A stretch of 64,000 nt of DNA from the NCBI GenBank assembly GCA_036362985.1, contig JAYGXS010000002.1, positions 11,229,502 through 11,293,501 on the forward strand, given 5' to 3'. The DNA is from Ligula intestinalis. Its lineage: Eukaryota; Platyhelminthes; Cestoda; Diphyllobothriidea; Diphyllobothriidae. Each line of letters starts with the position of its first letter. Within the stretch, counting starts at the first letter, position 1. The translations under genes and the position numbers were made by a program. Below are positions 23,241 to 34,140 of the stretch, in pieces. The notes beneath the pieces are model-generated. The model was not told where the DNA came from and made no database searches. It saw nothing but the letters and a program-made list of their open reading frames with translations.

Positions 23241-23985
23241 GCCGCTTCCAGACGTAGAGGCTCAGAAAGACCGGGGGTTTGGTTCACACCTTCAATGAAG
23301 CCATCACCCCGCGTCCTGAAAGTGGCTAAATCCACAATGACGAGCTTGTATCTAATCAAGCGCGCCTTTGCTAAGTTTGACAAAGTTGTAGTTGGCAAGG
23401 TATTCGGCACGTTCGTGCGACCTCAACTGGAATTGGCCATCCAAGCCTGGAAAACTTGGACAGCCAAAGACAAAAAAACCTCGAAATGGTACAAAGACGC
23501 GCAACAAAATTAGTACGAGGCCAACGGAACCTCCCTTATGAGACCCGATTGCAAATCTTGACTTGTTTACTCTTGATTGCAGGCAGCTACGTGGGGACCT
23601 AATCCAAGTATTCGCATGTTGCGTGGTCAGGATCGCTGCCTCTAAACAAATGACTTCTTTGAGCGGGCCACCACCTCTAGGCTGCGAGGACACCCCCTCA
23701 AATTACGTGTGACTGGGGCAAGACTTGACCCAAGAAAATTCTTTTTCTCTAAGAAGGTAATCCAGGTATGGAATGCCCTTCCTGCGGATATTGTCATGGC
23801 CCCTTCCATGGATGTTTTTAGGCAAACCTAGACCGATTTAATGTGTATCGTCGCAAGTAAGTACTCCAAATCCAATCACTGAAGTGTTCCGAGTCCAAAA
23901 TTGAAGCGCTCTTCATCCACAATCCTGAAATACTATAAATGCTATAAATATATACTAATAGTAATTTGTAAGTAGTATTATTATT
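23241..23985 (+). mobile_element. CR1-like LINE 3' segment in sense orientation
   Basis: Plus strand. VWFTPSMKPSPRVLKVAKS at about 23271 repeats the last part of the inverted segment (about 83 percent identical over about 165 bp), then continues past it: GTFVRPQLELAIQAW, QRRATKLVRGQRNLPYETRL, RGHPLKLRVTGARLDPRKFF, VIQVWNALP, the normal C-terminus of CR1-like ORF2. Frames shift near 23265 and 23580. The 3' UTR ends in a short TATTATTAT tract near 23975, as CR1-type elements end in microsatellite tails. Confidence 0.82.
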
Positions 23986-24436
23986 AGTACTTAACCAAAT
24001 GAGTTTCAGCCATTATCTAGCTATGACGTCTCTGCTCACTATGCGATCTGCGCCGATCGTGTCTGAGGTCGCATCTACCGCACTTATGCTCCTAGGCTAC
24101 GCGGCCCTGTCACAGCCTTTCTCGTATCGACCGACTGCTGACGACGTGGCGGGTTCCTCGGCTCTTAGCACAGCAGAGGCATATCATGGTCGCATCTCCA
24201 GTCTTCGGGACGTTCTCGTGATTCCGAGTTCTCCTCCTTGTATGGTCCTTCCGATAAAGATATATCTCCTCATGGACGCCATGGCTGCCGTCAACATTCA
24301 CAGAAGAATCATGCCCCTATCATTCACATACTTCCCCACGAGCGACAGTTTTTCTCCTAAAAACCACAAATGACATTCCATTTTGAATTATGTGCCAGCC
24401 TCAGGAGTTTTTTCAATGTCTGCTCTTCTTCCTCAG
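23986..24436. other. Unassigned stretch between LINE 3' end and repeat-rich ORF
   Basis: Plus frame 23999-24373 and minus frame 24110-24301 are open but carry no motif I know. It may be the 3' part of the element that contains the 24437-26230 ORF. Confidence 0.35.
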
Positions 24437-25390
24437 TTACACCGCTGGCTCGTGTAAACTGAGCGTGAGTTTATTACTTGAAACAAGCGAGTAGTAGTCT
24501 GAAATTGTGTCAACGACTTCTTTGGAATGTTCAGCTATGCCGATGCCTTTCTTAAATCCTCTGTACCAAGAGGGAGTTCTAAGGCGTTTGGCTATATTTC
24601 CTTTAATAAATTTGACTTGACTTGACTTAACTTTCTGACTAACAGCTCTTGTGCTGCTATTTTGACGGTTATGTTTGAGACCGGAGTCTATTGGTGCAGT
24701 ACCAGCCTCGTTTTCTACTGCGGGCCTCGGGCTCGAGCTGGTCGATGTTGTTGCTGCCCGGCCATGGACTTCGGTGCGATTTCCATGCAGTTTTGCGGAA
24801 CCGGGCACTAAATCTTTGAGGGCCTTAACACTCGTATCTTTTTTGTCGACAGCGAACTTGTTAAAATCTGCCTCAACTGTGGCAGCTTTGTCAGTTTTGG
24901 AGACCTTCACTCCGGGTTTTGGCACGCTCTTGCCTGTTTTTGTGTGCGCCTTTACTTGAAGTATGGACGCACCTGTATCTACTTTGCTGGAAGGAAGGTT
25001 TTTCAAATTTACCTCAACTGCGGCTACTTGGCCAGCTGTTTGCGCCTTCATTTCAAGTGTTGACACATTCGTGTCTTCTATTGACGAAGACTTAACTGTA
25101 GATGCTGGCACACTCGTATCGTTTTTGTTTTTGTCAACTGTGGGGTTATTCAAATGTTCCTCAGCTGCGGTAATTTGGCCAACGTTGGAGGCCATCACCT
25201 TAAGTGTTGACTTTCTTGTATCTACTTTGCTGGCAGAGTGGGTTTTAAATTTGACCTCAACTGCGTCTTCTTGTTCAGCTGTTTGGGCTTTTACTTCAAG
25301 TGTTGGCACACGCGTGTCTTTTGTTATGGAAGTCTTAACTTTAGGTGCTAGCACGCTCTTATCCTTTTTATCGACTTTCAAGTTATTCAA
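24437..25390 (-). CDS. Lys/Thr/Ser-rich ORF with internal repeats, possibly LINE ORF1
   Basis: 317 codons. Residues 1-190 are built of half-units of about 40 residues: VDTxxSTLxVxA, then GQ and AAExxL, then DKxDTSV and a short VK block. The C-terminal 60 residues are different: KRLRTPSWYRGFKKGIGIAE, then a segment ending HEPAV. The same reading continues upstream through a stop (GTTGGC-TAA, CAA in the sister repeat) into more repeat, then through frameshifts to a Cys-His cluster near 26165 (CNIGHPKFCCYLC). That looks like an ORF1 zinc knuckle, so a retroelement ORF1 is my best guess; a host gene is possible. Confidence 0.45.
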   Translation of the reverse strand: MNNLKVDKKDKSVLAPKVKTSITKDTRVPTLEVKAQTAEQEDAVEVKFKTHSASKVDTRKSTLKVMASNVGQITAAEEHLNNPTVDKNKNDTSVPASTVKSSSIEDTNVSTLEMKAQTAGQVAAVEVNLKNLPSSKVDTGASILQVKAHTKTGKSVPKPGVKVSKTDKAATVEADFNKFAVDKKDTSVKALKDLVPGSAKLHGNRTEVHGRAATTSTSSSPRPAVENEAGTAPIDSGLKHNRQNSSTRAVSQKVKSSQVKFIKGNIAKRLRTPSWYRGFKKGIGIAEHSKEVVDTISDYYSLVSSNKLTLSLHEPAV

Positions 25391-25490
25391 ATTTTCCGCA
25401 GCTGCGGCAATTTAGCCAACGTTGGAGGCCTTCACTCTAAGTGTTGACGCCTTTGTGTCTACTTTGCCGGCTGGAAGGTTTTTAATATTC
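24950..25490 (-). repeat. Coding tandem repeat, unit about 240 bp made of two halves
   Basis: Equivalent points recur at about 24960, 25202 and 25439 (TATCTACTTTGCTGG-type sequence), spacing 242 and 237 bases. Each unit contains two related halves of about 120 bp. The repeats lie inside the minus-strand ORF and keep its frame except for one nonsense change. Confidence 0.7.
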
Positions 25491-26230
25491 GCCGAATTTT
25501 CGTGCAGTTCTTTCGTCCTACCAGAACGCAGTTGTCACGGCTCAGATGTTGGGCCCTGGGCAACTTCTTGTTCCTCTCGAATCTTTTTTCGTGCGGTTTT
25601 GTTGATTTTAGCCCTGGATAAGGTGAGATCGATTCTGCGGGTGGACCTTTCATCCGCCTTTTGGCAACTTTAACGGTCCTGGGGCTCAAGCTTGCCTGAC
25701 ACTGTACACTCTGGCATGTTTGTGCATGCTTGTCCTCCAACTTCGGCCTGTCTGGACCTATTAGGTATTGGCTGCTAGTATGCGCCCTGAATGTTGATTG
25801 CAACCTGGTTTAGTCAATTGCCTTAACTTGTCGAGTTTAGGCAGTTCTGCAAGTATTTCTGATAGTAGGTTAATAAGACATTAGTCCTATTACTTCTTGC
25901 CGCATCTCTTTGCAGTGATTATAACCCTCTGGGCATATTGTGTCACCAGTGTTAGTGCACGTAACTGTCGGTGGCCCTCGCGGCTCAGTTGCGGTAGCCG
26001 AGGTGTCTAGATGGTCGCCCCCTGAGGCGAGCGTACACGGATCGATGCCACCTCTAGACGCGACTTTTTCCTCACGCGCGACAGTTGGGTCGTGAATGTC
26101 TGCGTTCCGTAAGGGGTTGATTTACGGTTTTGCGAGCACAGATAACAACAAAATTTGGGATGGCCTATGTTGCACTTGTATTCTACTCTAATATCCTGGC
26201 TTAGGTTACAATGTCGAAATCTATATTGTC
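25391..26230 (-). pseudogene. Broken upstream part of the repeat-rich ORF
   Basis: Minus-strand reading in three frames: zinc-knuckle-like CNIGHPKFCCYLC near 26165, then TICPEGYNHCKEMRQE near 25920, LLSEILAELPKLDKLRQL near 25835, and a frame at 25803-25459 that shifts into the tandem repeat after ILKTFQPAK. Stops and shifts make it non-coding now. The order fits an ORF1-type N-terminus. Confidence 0.4.
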
Positions 26231-28084
26231 TATACTAGAAGAAACTATTTGGGGTTGACCAGAGCAGGAAAGTCAGCAAAAATATAGGTTGGCCAATACT
26301 TATGTAGTGCTTGTCTTCTAATCTGATATCCAAGCTGTGGGTTAAAGTGTCAAATTAATAGTGTCTACGCTAGTAAAAATGGTTTTACTGCGTAACTACA
26401 AACGAGATAGTTGGATCTGTGAGTATGCAACAATCATACACAAGCAGTATATAAATTAATGCACAGCAGTATATAAATTTTAGACTAAGCCTCTCCGCAG
26501 ATAGTCCTAAGTGACCCTGAAGAATTTGATTTGGACAGGTAGAGTGTGTAAATCAAGCCAATAATCCCAGCAGGATGCTCGAGTTGGAGAAAAATTCCTG
26601 GTCGAACAGCGAGGGAATTGAAGGAACTAAGACGGAGGATCGTATAACACAGTGTGTTTTTTATTCAGTTTTACTCTGAAGACAAGTTCTTTCGACGTAG
26701 AAGTTGATTTAACTTTGCCTTCGTCTTGCTCAAAAATTCAAACCGCGCGGGTTCAATTCAATTCACTATGTGTGTCCGGCTTATTATATTATGCGTGGTG
26801 CATTAGCACAAAAAAACGCGTCTCAATAATGGGCTAGTCTCTCCTGAAAAATACTGCCTATTCAACCATGTTATTTCAACATAAGCTTACCTGTTACCGA
26901 GAGGAACGCAAAATTCATAAGTTATACTAACCTGCTTACCGATAAATTATAAGTAGTTATTTTGATGTATGCTAAATCAATTCAAAAGAAACAGAGGGGC
27001 ATATTTGCGATTTCATCTGTTGAGAAATCTATAAAGGCAACTAACTTCAATGCCGGGATTGTCTTGAGTATTATTTCTGCTCAAGGGATATCGTTCTGAT
27101 AATTCAGTGAAGTCTCTACTGTGAGGGCGAGATCACAAATAGACGTATATTTCTGGCCGCTTTTACATTTTCAATTGTCACCTGGTGATGGCATTCCAGG
27201 AGAGCTATTCAGCCACATAATTGAATAAAAAGGCCCGCGCAGCTATCAAAGTCCTACTCAATACATGGAACGTAGCATACATAATATTTTCTTGACTTGA
27301 TCGGTGAAACACCTGCATTCACATAGCACTCTGTCTGCTGGAAAATGCCGTCTGGTTTTTTGAATTTGCACGCATTACCAGATACCGAAGTAAAGGTTTG
27401 GAAAGGAAGTTATGTTGATGTAGCTAGGGGATGCGTTTTCTATCCGGTCAAAGATCAAGTCATTATCATATTGTATTAATGCCGCCAATAACCTGGCGTT
27501 TATCGCAAGTATTAAATATCAGCTCTTTGGCTGGCCAAGTTCCAGTTGTAAACTGTTCATCCCCCAACAACAGCTTAGGCACATTCGATGGTAATTAACT
27601 TAAAATGCTGGTCTGAACAATCGTCACCCAAAAGGCTATTCCTACGAGGGCGTCACTGAAAGACAACTTATTTCACTCAAGCGATCATTGCGCAGCAGAG
27701 TTGCGGCGTCAGATGGTCATCTGGCGATCCAGGATTGAGTTAGCAAGATTCGCGGAGATTATGACGTAATCGATTTTCCATTTCTGGAGAACTAAAATAT
27801 GCAAAGGATGAGATAACAGGTTTATTGGCCTGACATTAAGGATTCACAGATGAAAACATCATTCGAGTTAGTCACAGATAGGGATGGTGGACGCGCAAAC
27901 AGTACAGTGTTTATAGGGTTTCATCACCGCGCGACTATATGCGCATTATAATAATTGGCTCTCACAATCAGCGCTGGGGGTCTATTAGGTGTTATAAGTG
28001 CTTGTCAATCCGAATCTAAGTAATCAATTACCACGATTTTACCATCATTTTAGATGTTGACATGATCGGGGTTATTCAATTATA
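26231..28084. other. No recognisable feature
   Basis: Only short frames. The short duplication ACAAGCAGTATATAAATTAA / GCACAGCAGTATATAAATTT occurs at 26439-26480. Nothing else is recognised. Confidence 0.35.
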
Positions 28085-28480
28085 TTATAGTTGACGGGTA
28101 CTGAGACCGAATCGCTACTCATGCAACGGTTTCCTCCAGTCAATGCGCAAACAATGAGAAAGACCGAATCCGTCGGATCCGACGTTTTTGCGAGCTCCCA
28201 GTAAGAGAAAAACGCCTCCAAATCCGTAACCCACTTTTGTAGTCAACTTGGAATTGGGGATAGACACAGACCGCAGGTAGCTATCAGGCGCCGGATCACA
28301 AGATCAAAAGACCAACTGCAACGTTGGGTAACGTCTGGAGTTGTTTTTCAGATTCACTGCAGTTGATTACAAAGCAACTCGTCGGTTAAACCGGCAAATT
28401 AATCCGGACATGCAACGACAGTGAAGGCAAATTACGCACGCCCTCAAGTTCCAACTCATTTAACGGCGTTTGGCTCTTTT
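28085..28480 (+). mobile_element. Decayed PLE family 1 fragment (RT end to GIY-YIG)
   Basis: Collinear with the 19.14-19.90 kb ORF: GTTGACGGGTACTGAGA, the Arg-rich linker, CAGGCGCCGGATCACAAGAT (RRQIMRPKD region), then GGAGTTGTTTTTCAGAT (GIY strand) and GTCGGTTAAACCGG (YIG strand, stop introduced). Many indels; no product. Confidence 0.75.
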
Positions 28481-29218
28481 TTAACCAACATTATGCTGAA
28501 ATGTTTGCAAGAGTTTAACTGCGAACTAAGTGGGTCATGTGTGGTAGACCACAAAACATTAACAAGCACAGTTAATTCCCCATCCTGTATTCTGTGCCGA
28601 GACATTGTCTGAGCAGGGGTGTCACAGGCGACCAACAACCCCAGGGATAGTGGGTCAGGCTCCCGAATAACGGTCACGTCAAGATATAACATGGCTATTA
28701 CGATCCCGGAAATTAACGATTCTGATTCCGACTGACGGGCAATAATCGCACCAAATTCGAGCCTTAGCAGTGATTGCAAGACCTGTTAGTTATAGTACGC
28801 ACATGGGAGCATGGCAGCTTTGTCCAGTAAATACTGCGCTCCTTGCGATTCCTGTATCCTTTATTGACTTTAATGATGAGTTCGAGTGAGGACCTGACAC
28901 TTCAAGCCAATCACAATCTTGTTACAGGACTGGCGTCTACCTTTTTCTAAGTTGCATCATGGATCTCGCCTTTTCCCTTCTATTGGTGGTTACTTTCATC
29001 GAGAAAAGCGATTTCCTAAATTAAGCCTATGTCTTACGTTATCATATTGGATTTCTGCGTTGTTCTAATAGCTATACGCTACATATGTTGATTACGCTAA
29101 CCTTTCGACTAACCTTGTTTCGTTCTGAATCATTTTCTTTGCTCCCAACTGCACCTGTTCCGATAATTTACACCAATATTTCAGATCCAAGTGAGGGAGG
29201 GCACATCGTCAGTATATT

Positions 29219-30105
29219 TTATGCCCAATGTGCTTTAAAAGTAAGCAGTTCAGGAGAAAAAGAAGAAGAAGAAGAAGCGATCACTGGAACAAGAGTTTTA
29301 TTGTCTTCATGGTTCGGATTCTGTCGGGAATCCATAATCATAGTAAATCGTAGAAACGTCTGAGACAGCACATATGAGTTGAGGTTGAATATGTTCTTCA
29401 GGAAATAGAACTTTATTTCGTGAATTTTCGAGTCTGGAACCCCAGCACATCCTGGCTGCCAGTTACATTTGCGTACGCCCAACGTACTTGCATTTACAAT
29501 TGCAGGTGAATTTATAGACACAATTTGGGGTGACGTGCAATGACAAGACGCCTTTTACCAGAAAGCATTTAGCAGTCCTGATGAAGACAAGTTCATCTGC
29601 GCTGTTCTTTCTTTCTATGAAACACCGCAACCCGCGCTTCATCATATTTAAAATAATCTCATCCTCAAAGGTTACGGATATGATGACGGGCTTTTTTGTA
29701 ACTGAATGATGCATCAGTTTTTGACGTATGGGAGTGCCATACTTTTGGATGAAACGTACGAGAGAGCTACAGCTAAATAGGGCTGCTTTGATAGGAACAT
29801 TTTTGCAGGTAGAGTCTCACTAGATCAAATATTCCTCGCTCTTTAAAGAGAGTATGTAGGCAATTATGTGAAATACCAAGCGCCTTACTGAAGTAGCATA
29901 TTCTCTAAACATGAAGATGTCTAGAAAGGGACGCTTGTTACACTGTTTCGTTTCCATTATAAATTTAATTTTTGGATGCAAGTTATTCATAAAACAAAGA
30001 AAGTCATCGGTGCCTTCTTTGGATTCAACAATCGTGAATATATCATAGACGTATTTGCATACTAAGTCTTGATGACACTGTGTGATGCGATGTGGTCCAA
30101 GCACA
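29219..30105 (-). mobile_element. PLE copy, GIY-YIG and RT end, different subfamily
   Basis: Minus strand. RT palm at 30104-29820: KYVYDIFTIVES, FMNNLHPKIKFIMET, RPFLDIFMF, where the catalytic YxDD reads YVYD. GIY-YIG start at 29550-29463: VYKFTCNCKCKYVGRTQM. The 3' end 29265-29340 is the family 1 type end (GCGATCACTGGAACAAGAG, CGGATTCTGTCGGGAATCC) with a GAA-repeat tail. The altered palm and lost frames mean that it is dead. Confidence 0.8.
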
Positions 30106-30540
30106 TAGTAGACGATAGGACGTCACCCAACATTTATAAGCTGAAAGATATGATAAGGCGTGAAAGGCCAGATTGTTATAAACAATTTAATGTACTGTTT
30201 ACTGAGTAGAATATGAGTAATGAGTAAAAGACTCCCAGACGAGTGCACACCAGTAATGAGTGGGCCGGAGTTGACAGTAGCATTCCGGTCGGTGTAGTTG
30301 GCAAGTCCAGAGGTCTGCAACCGGACAGTAGATCCTCGGTTCCGGGAGTGTCTGAGAATGAGCAGTAGCCATCTTATGGTCCGTTTGTGACTTCGCCTAG
30401 GGAGGTGGTTGGCCAATTGGTCAGACAGGTTCGTGACCGTAATCGGAGACTGGACCGTCTAGCGCGCACGGACCGGTAGGCAAGAAAGCTAGACACTCGG
30501 GACATGCCTCGCAGGCATGTAAGGAAAGCATGGCTTAGAA
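30106..30540. other. Insertion of unknown origin inside PLE reverse transcriptase
   Basis: In PLEs the VAMGSPLGP motif and the YVDD motif lie tens of residues apart. Here about 435 bp of GC-richer sequence separate them. No motif or second copy is seen in the window. Confidence 0.4.
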
Positions 30541-30670
30541 TAAGAGGTCGCTACAACACCTTCTCTTTTAGTTGACCCATGAAAATGTCGGAAAAGTTTG
30601 GCTCCAGTTGAATTACCATCGCAACTCCCTCAATGTTTCTGTAGAGTGGCCCATGTAACAGCAGTACGAA
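30541..30670 (-). pseudogene. PLE reverse transcriptase motif fragment
   Basis: Minus strand reads LYRNIEGVAM, then VIQLEPNFSDIFMGQLKEKV, matching the PLE motif EGVAMGSPLGPxLADIFMG with the core GSPLG replaced. It belongs to the copy whose palm lies at 29820-30104. Confidence 0.7.
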
Positions 30671-31151
30671 ATATCAACAGTTCGCGTGGTATTTCGGATG
30701 GCAGGTGGTGTTCGCACGCATGGGCACAAATCAGGCCTATTGTTTCCACCGATAGCATCTCTAAAAATGATGCTTCTAAGTCTGACGAACTCATAAATTT
30801 AACGCTGTTTTTTTGGCATCCAATATCCAGAATAAAATAAGGAATAAAAATTGCAGAGTAAATCGAAAATAATGGTTCGATAGGCTTTAGTTTCGTGACA
30901 AGCCATTTTGAAAGTCAACGTTAAGGTAAATTAGACATGGAGTGAATTTGTCGTGGAGGTATGTTCTTCTTATGCGTTTTGGGTACCCCATAAAGTCTGG
31001 CACAGCGCCGATGAAACATTAATTATGTTTTTGTCTAGCAATTGTTTAACCATTTTCCAGACGAGGTCTTCTTTTGTCGAAGTTTCTTTTGTCTTTACCT
31101 GACGTCGCTACCCAAAATTTGCTTAAAATGGATTCTGTTTTTCTCACACAC

Positions 31152-31560
31152 TTCTATCGCAGGGGTTTAAGTGAGTCGAACCCAGCAATTTTGATCTTCG
31201 GACCATGGTGACTTAGTAGAGGAGAAGTCCGTAAAGACCAGAGAAGAGGTAACAGTATATCGTGTACAAAAAGGAAATGCGAAAAAATTGAAGAAGTCTG
31301 ACATGTGAGAACAGGACCGCCAAGGAGATTGACCGGGTCCCAAGTGCCAGTTTGAGAGAAGTCAGGCCTGTAGACAGAGAATGAGAGCGCGTTAATTTGC
31401 TAGGTAGACATGTGAGTGGTTGGACAGCGTGTGGGTAGTCAATGTCTCGCGGGCCAGTAAGTCTGGCGGCCGCCACGACCTTGAGCTCTACATGGATAGA
31501 GGTCACGATGGGAAGACCAGGCATCGAGCAGGCAACGGCCCACTACAGGCCCGCTGGTTG
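31152..31560. repeat. Dispersed repeat R4, copy 1
   Basis: CTATCGCAGGGGTTTAAGTG, GATCTTCGGACCATGGTGAC and AACAGTATAT.GTG recur collinearly at 44143-44400. Roughly three quarters identical over 250 bp. GC-richer and non-coding; a SINE or LTR fragment is possible. Confidence 0.6.
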
Positions 31561-32985
31561 GTAATGACGAGTCCATGGCCTTTGTTAGGCTTAGAAATGC
31601 TTATTGCTTTATTATGTTTCAGCGCAGCCAACGCAGCCATGTGTTCTTCATTTAGGGGTGTCGTTTTTTATTACCGGAGCTTCGCGATACTAATGCGCAA
31701 AGTCCACAAATTTTGCTTTCCACCAGCCTACGTCACCAGTGGATATAGTTACTAGGTCAACTAGCTGAGAATTCAGGTCTTCAAATTGTGCCTTTATTCC
31801 AGCTGAGCTTATTCAGCTGTACGGAGCACAAAAGTACAGTCCTAACGTATAAAGCCGCTGACTGTAGATTAGTAAGTGAAATGTCTGATGAAGAAAGAAT
31901 ATGTCCATATGTGTTCACAGGACAACTATGAGCAGTAGACGTCTTACATAACGACTTTCTTAATTGAGGGCTTCCTTTATACGATACACACATGCGGCAT
32001 GAGCATTACTTTACATAAGAAATTTATCTTGTCCAGAATATGTTTTGTCTCATCCGGGGAAGTTTGTTGGCACAGATAGACAACAGCAAATCTTCAGTTC
32101 TTGATTGCACAAGAGGGTCCACATTTTTAGCTGTCAGGCGTAACTTTCCTCGACGAAGGCTCTTATAGAAATCCACAGGATACCCTTTGCTGTCGATACA
32201 GTTCTGGAGATATAAAATGTGTGCATATTTTCTTTTGTTACTCTGCATCTTTTTTGTAAAGTCTACTCAAGGGCTAGATCAAATCCGAGTTGAGGTGCTG
32301 TTTGACAAATTTGACACATTTTCCTGGGTACGAAGTTAAAACAAGCGTAAACAACAGGATCAATTGAAAGCGAAAAATTTCGTGACGGCTCCTTAACTAC
32401 ATCCCGTCGTCGCTTGGGTCAGATAACGGTTAGAATCATGGATGGTATAGGCAGCCAGCAGATTGCATTTCACAGAAGTTCAATGTATAATAGCAAATTT
32501 CATAGTCTTTTTTTCTTTTACACGATAAACGCATGCTTCACGAACACTAATCATGCTGTCTACGCTTGGTTTGACTATAATGCATAATAAAATTATAATA
32601 AAACCCTACATTTTGTGTGCACTTGCCAAGCCACAGTAGGAATGTTCCATACATTCACTTACACGCTCTTCGACGAAAATTCAAATTGACTGTGCCGTTC
32701 GGGTGCGAACGTATGACTACGCACAACCCTTCTTATTATGCAGCAAAATCACTCAGCATGTCCATAATTGACCGGCCCAAGTATTGCCATTTACGATTAC
32801 AAATTTTGCGATATGACAAAAAATAGTACTCCTAAATAAATAGCATAATGAAGACAATGGTACTGTCAAACTCGAAAAGAGTTTGCTTGTGCAGGTTTCG
32901 GAGTTCTTTAGACATAGGTCTGTCCATTAACCAAGTTGTTAACCTCAGCCAAATGGCTCATAGCATTCGGTAATTCAGCGAACTG
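31561..32985. other. Possible N-terminal remains of a PLE, otherwise unassigned
   Basis: Minus frames 31993-31781 (HILSSSDISLTNLQSAALY) and 32248-32024 faintly recall the region before the RT of PLEs, and they lie in the right order for the 29.2-30.7 kb copy. The similarity is weak and based on recall only. Confidence 0.25.
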
Positions 32986-32989
32986 CCAA

Positions 32990-33225
32990 ACCATCGCCAC
33001 ACTCCTTACGACTCCAAGCGGTAGTTACAGGAGTTGATAATTAGAGGACGCATGCGGATGGCCGCTACGAACTATAGATACCAAGCAATCTGTGCATGTT
33101 TCACTTCAAGTCACGATTGTTGCACACCATTCTATGGGATCATAGTAGTAAAGATTCTCGATAGAACCCAAAACATCAGGAAAATAAAATGATTGTTTCA
33201 GTGATCGTATATTTTTCTGCTGGTC
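32990..33225 (+). mobile_element. PLE family 1 3'-end fragment
   Basis: Collinear with the 36.9-37.1 and 41.9-42.1 kb 3' regions: CCATCGCCACAC, GGATGGCCGCTACGAACTAT, ATCTGTGCATGTTTCAC, AAAACATCAGGAAAATAAAA, CAGTGATCG. The central hairpin is partly lost. Confidence 0.75.
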
Positions 33226-33813
33226 AAAGCAATGCTACCATGTGGATCGATAAAGGGATCATGAAAACCATGCAGCCAGTCAGAACTGCAGTGGTTCATA
33301 AGCGTGTTCCCTAAACAGGCAGCGTGGCAATTGCGCTGGACCATCACGGAGGGTAGATCAGGGTGTTACAAGCGTTACGTGGGTTTGCACTTCCATAGCA
33401 GATGCCGAACATGATGAGTAGTGTGGCGGACGGCCAAAATGCCTGCCCACCCTCCTTTGTTCTTCAATGCCCGCAACATCCAACGTCATCTGTCTTTGCA
33501 CGCGGCTGTTTCCACTTGCTAACCTGAAAACCCATTGACTGCTACTCAGTTCCACATTTACATGCGCATACACGCACGTGTACGCAGGGCCAGCTGGTCG
33601 CGATTTCTCAAGTACCATTCGAACGCGCAAGTTGCGGCCGTGCAGCAGGGGGCCTTTACAGGCAACATCCTCACGGGCAATCGCAACACAACAATAACAG
33701 AACACTTGAACCTGTTCCGCAATCCTACTGAAGCAGCTGTCACCACTGTTTTAATTTCTCTCAATTCTGTTTGGACGCAGTCAGCACTAGTCCTGGCTTC
33801 GCCAGTGGCCACT

Positions 33814-34140
33814 GTCACCTGAGGTGGGAACCACAGCAGACGTGTCTTCGACTGCGTTCCCACCCGCCCTCACGGCGGCCAAGGTCTGCTACACCAAAGC
33901 TCCCTACGGTGCATCTATATCCCCTCCTCTATATCTGTTTTTGACGACGGAGCAGCCCCTCCCGACCACGCTGCTCCGACTTTCCCTGCTCGCCAACCCG
34001 GCGGGGCTCCTGCTCCAACAAGGGCTACTAGCCAGCCAGCCATCTGAGGCTGCAACTGAGAGTTCCGTATGCAATAAACCTCTCAAACAGATGCATTCTA
34101 CCTTATAACTTCCAACCTGGGATTCGGCCTGATGATTGTA
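33814..34140 (+). repeat. Possible solo LTR or retroelement 3' region
   Basis: GC-rich block beginning TGTCACCTGAGG, with CTATATCCCCTCC, then AATAAACCTCTCAAACAG near 34073 as a polyadenylation signal. Layout is LTR-like, but no second copy, matching TSD or neighbouring pol gene was seen. Open frames at 33535-33822 and 33824-34108 look incidental. Confidence 0.25.

Noticed and set aside
23999..24373. 124-codon plus frame opposite the repeat-rich ORF region
   Set aside because: No motif, and adjacent coding signals lie on the minus strand.
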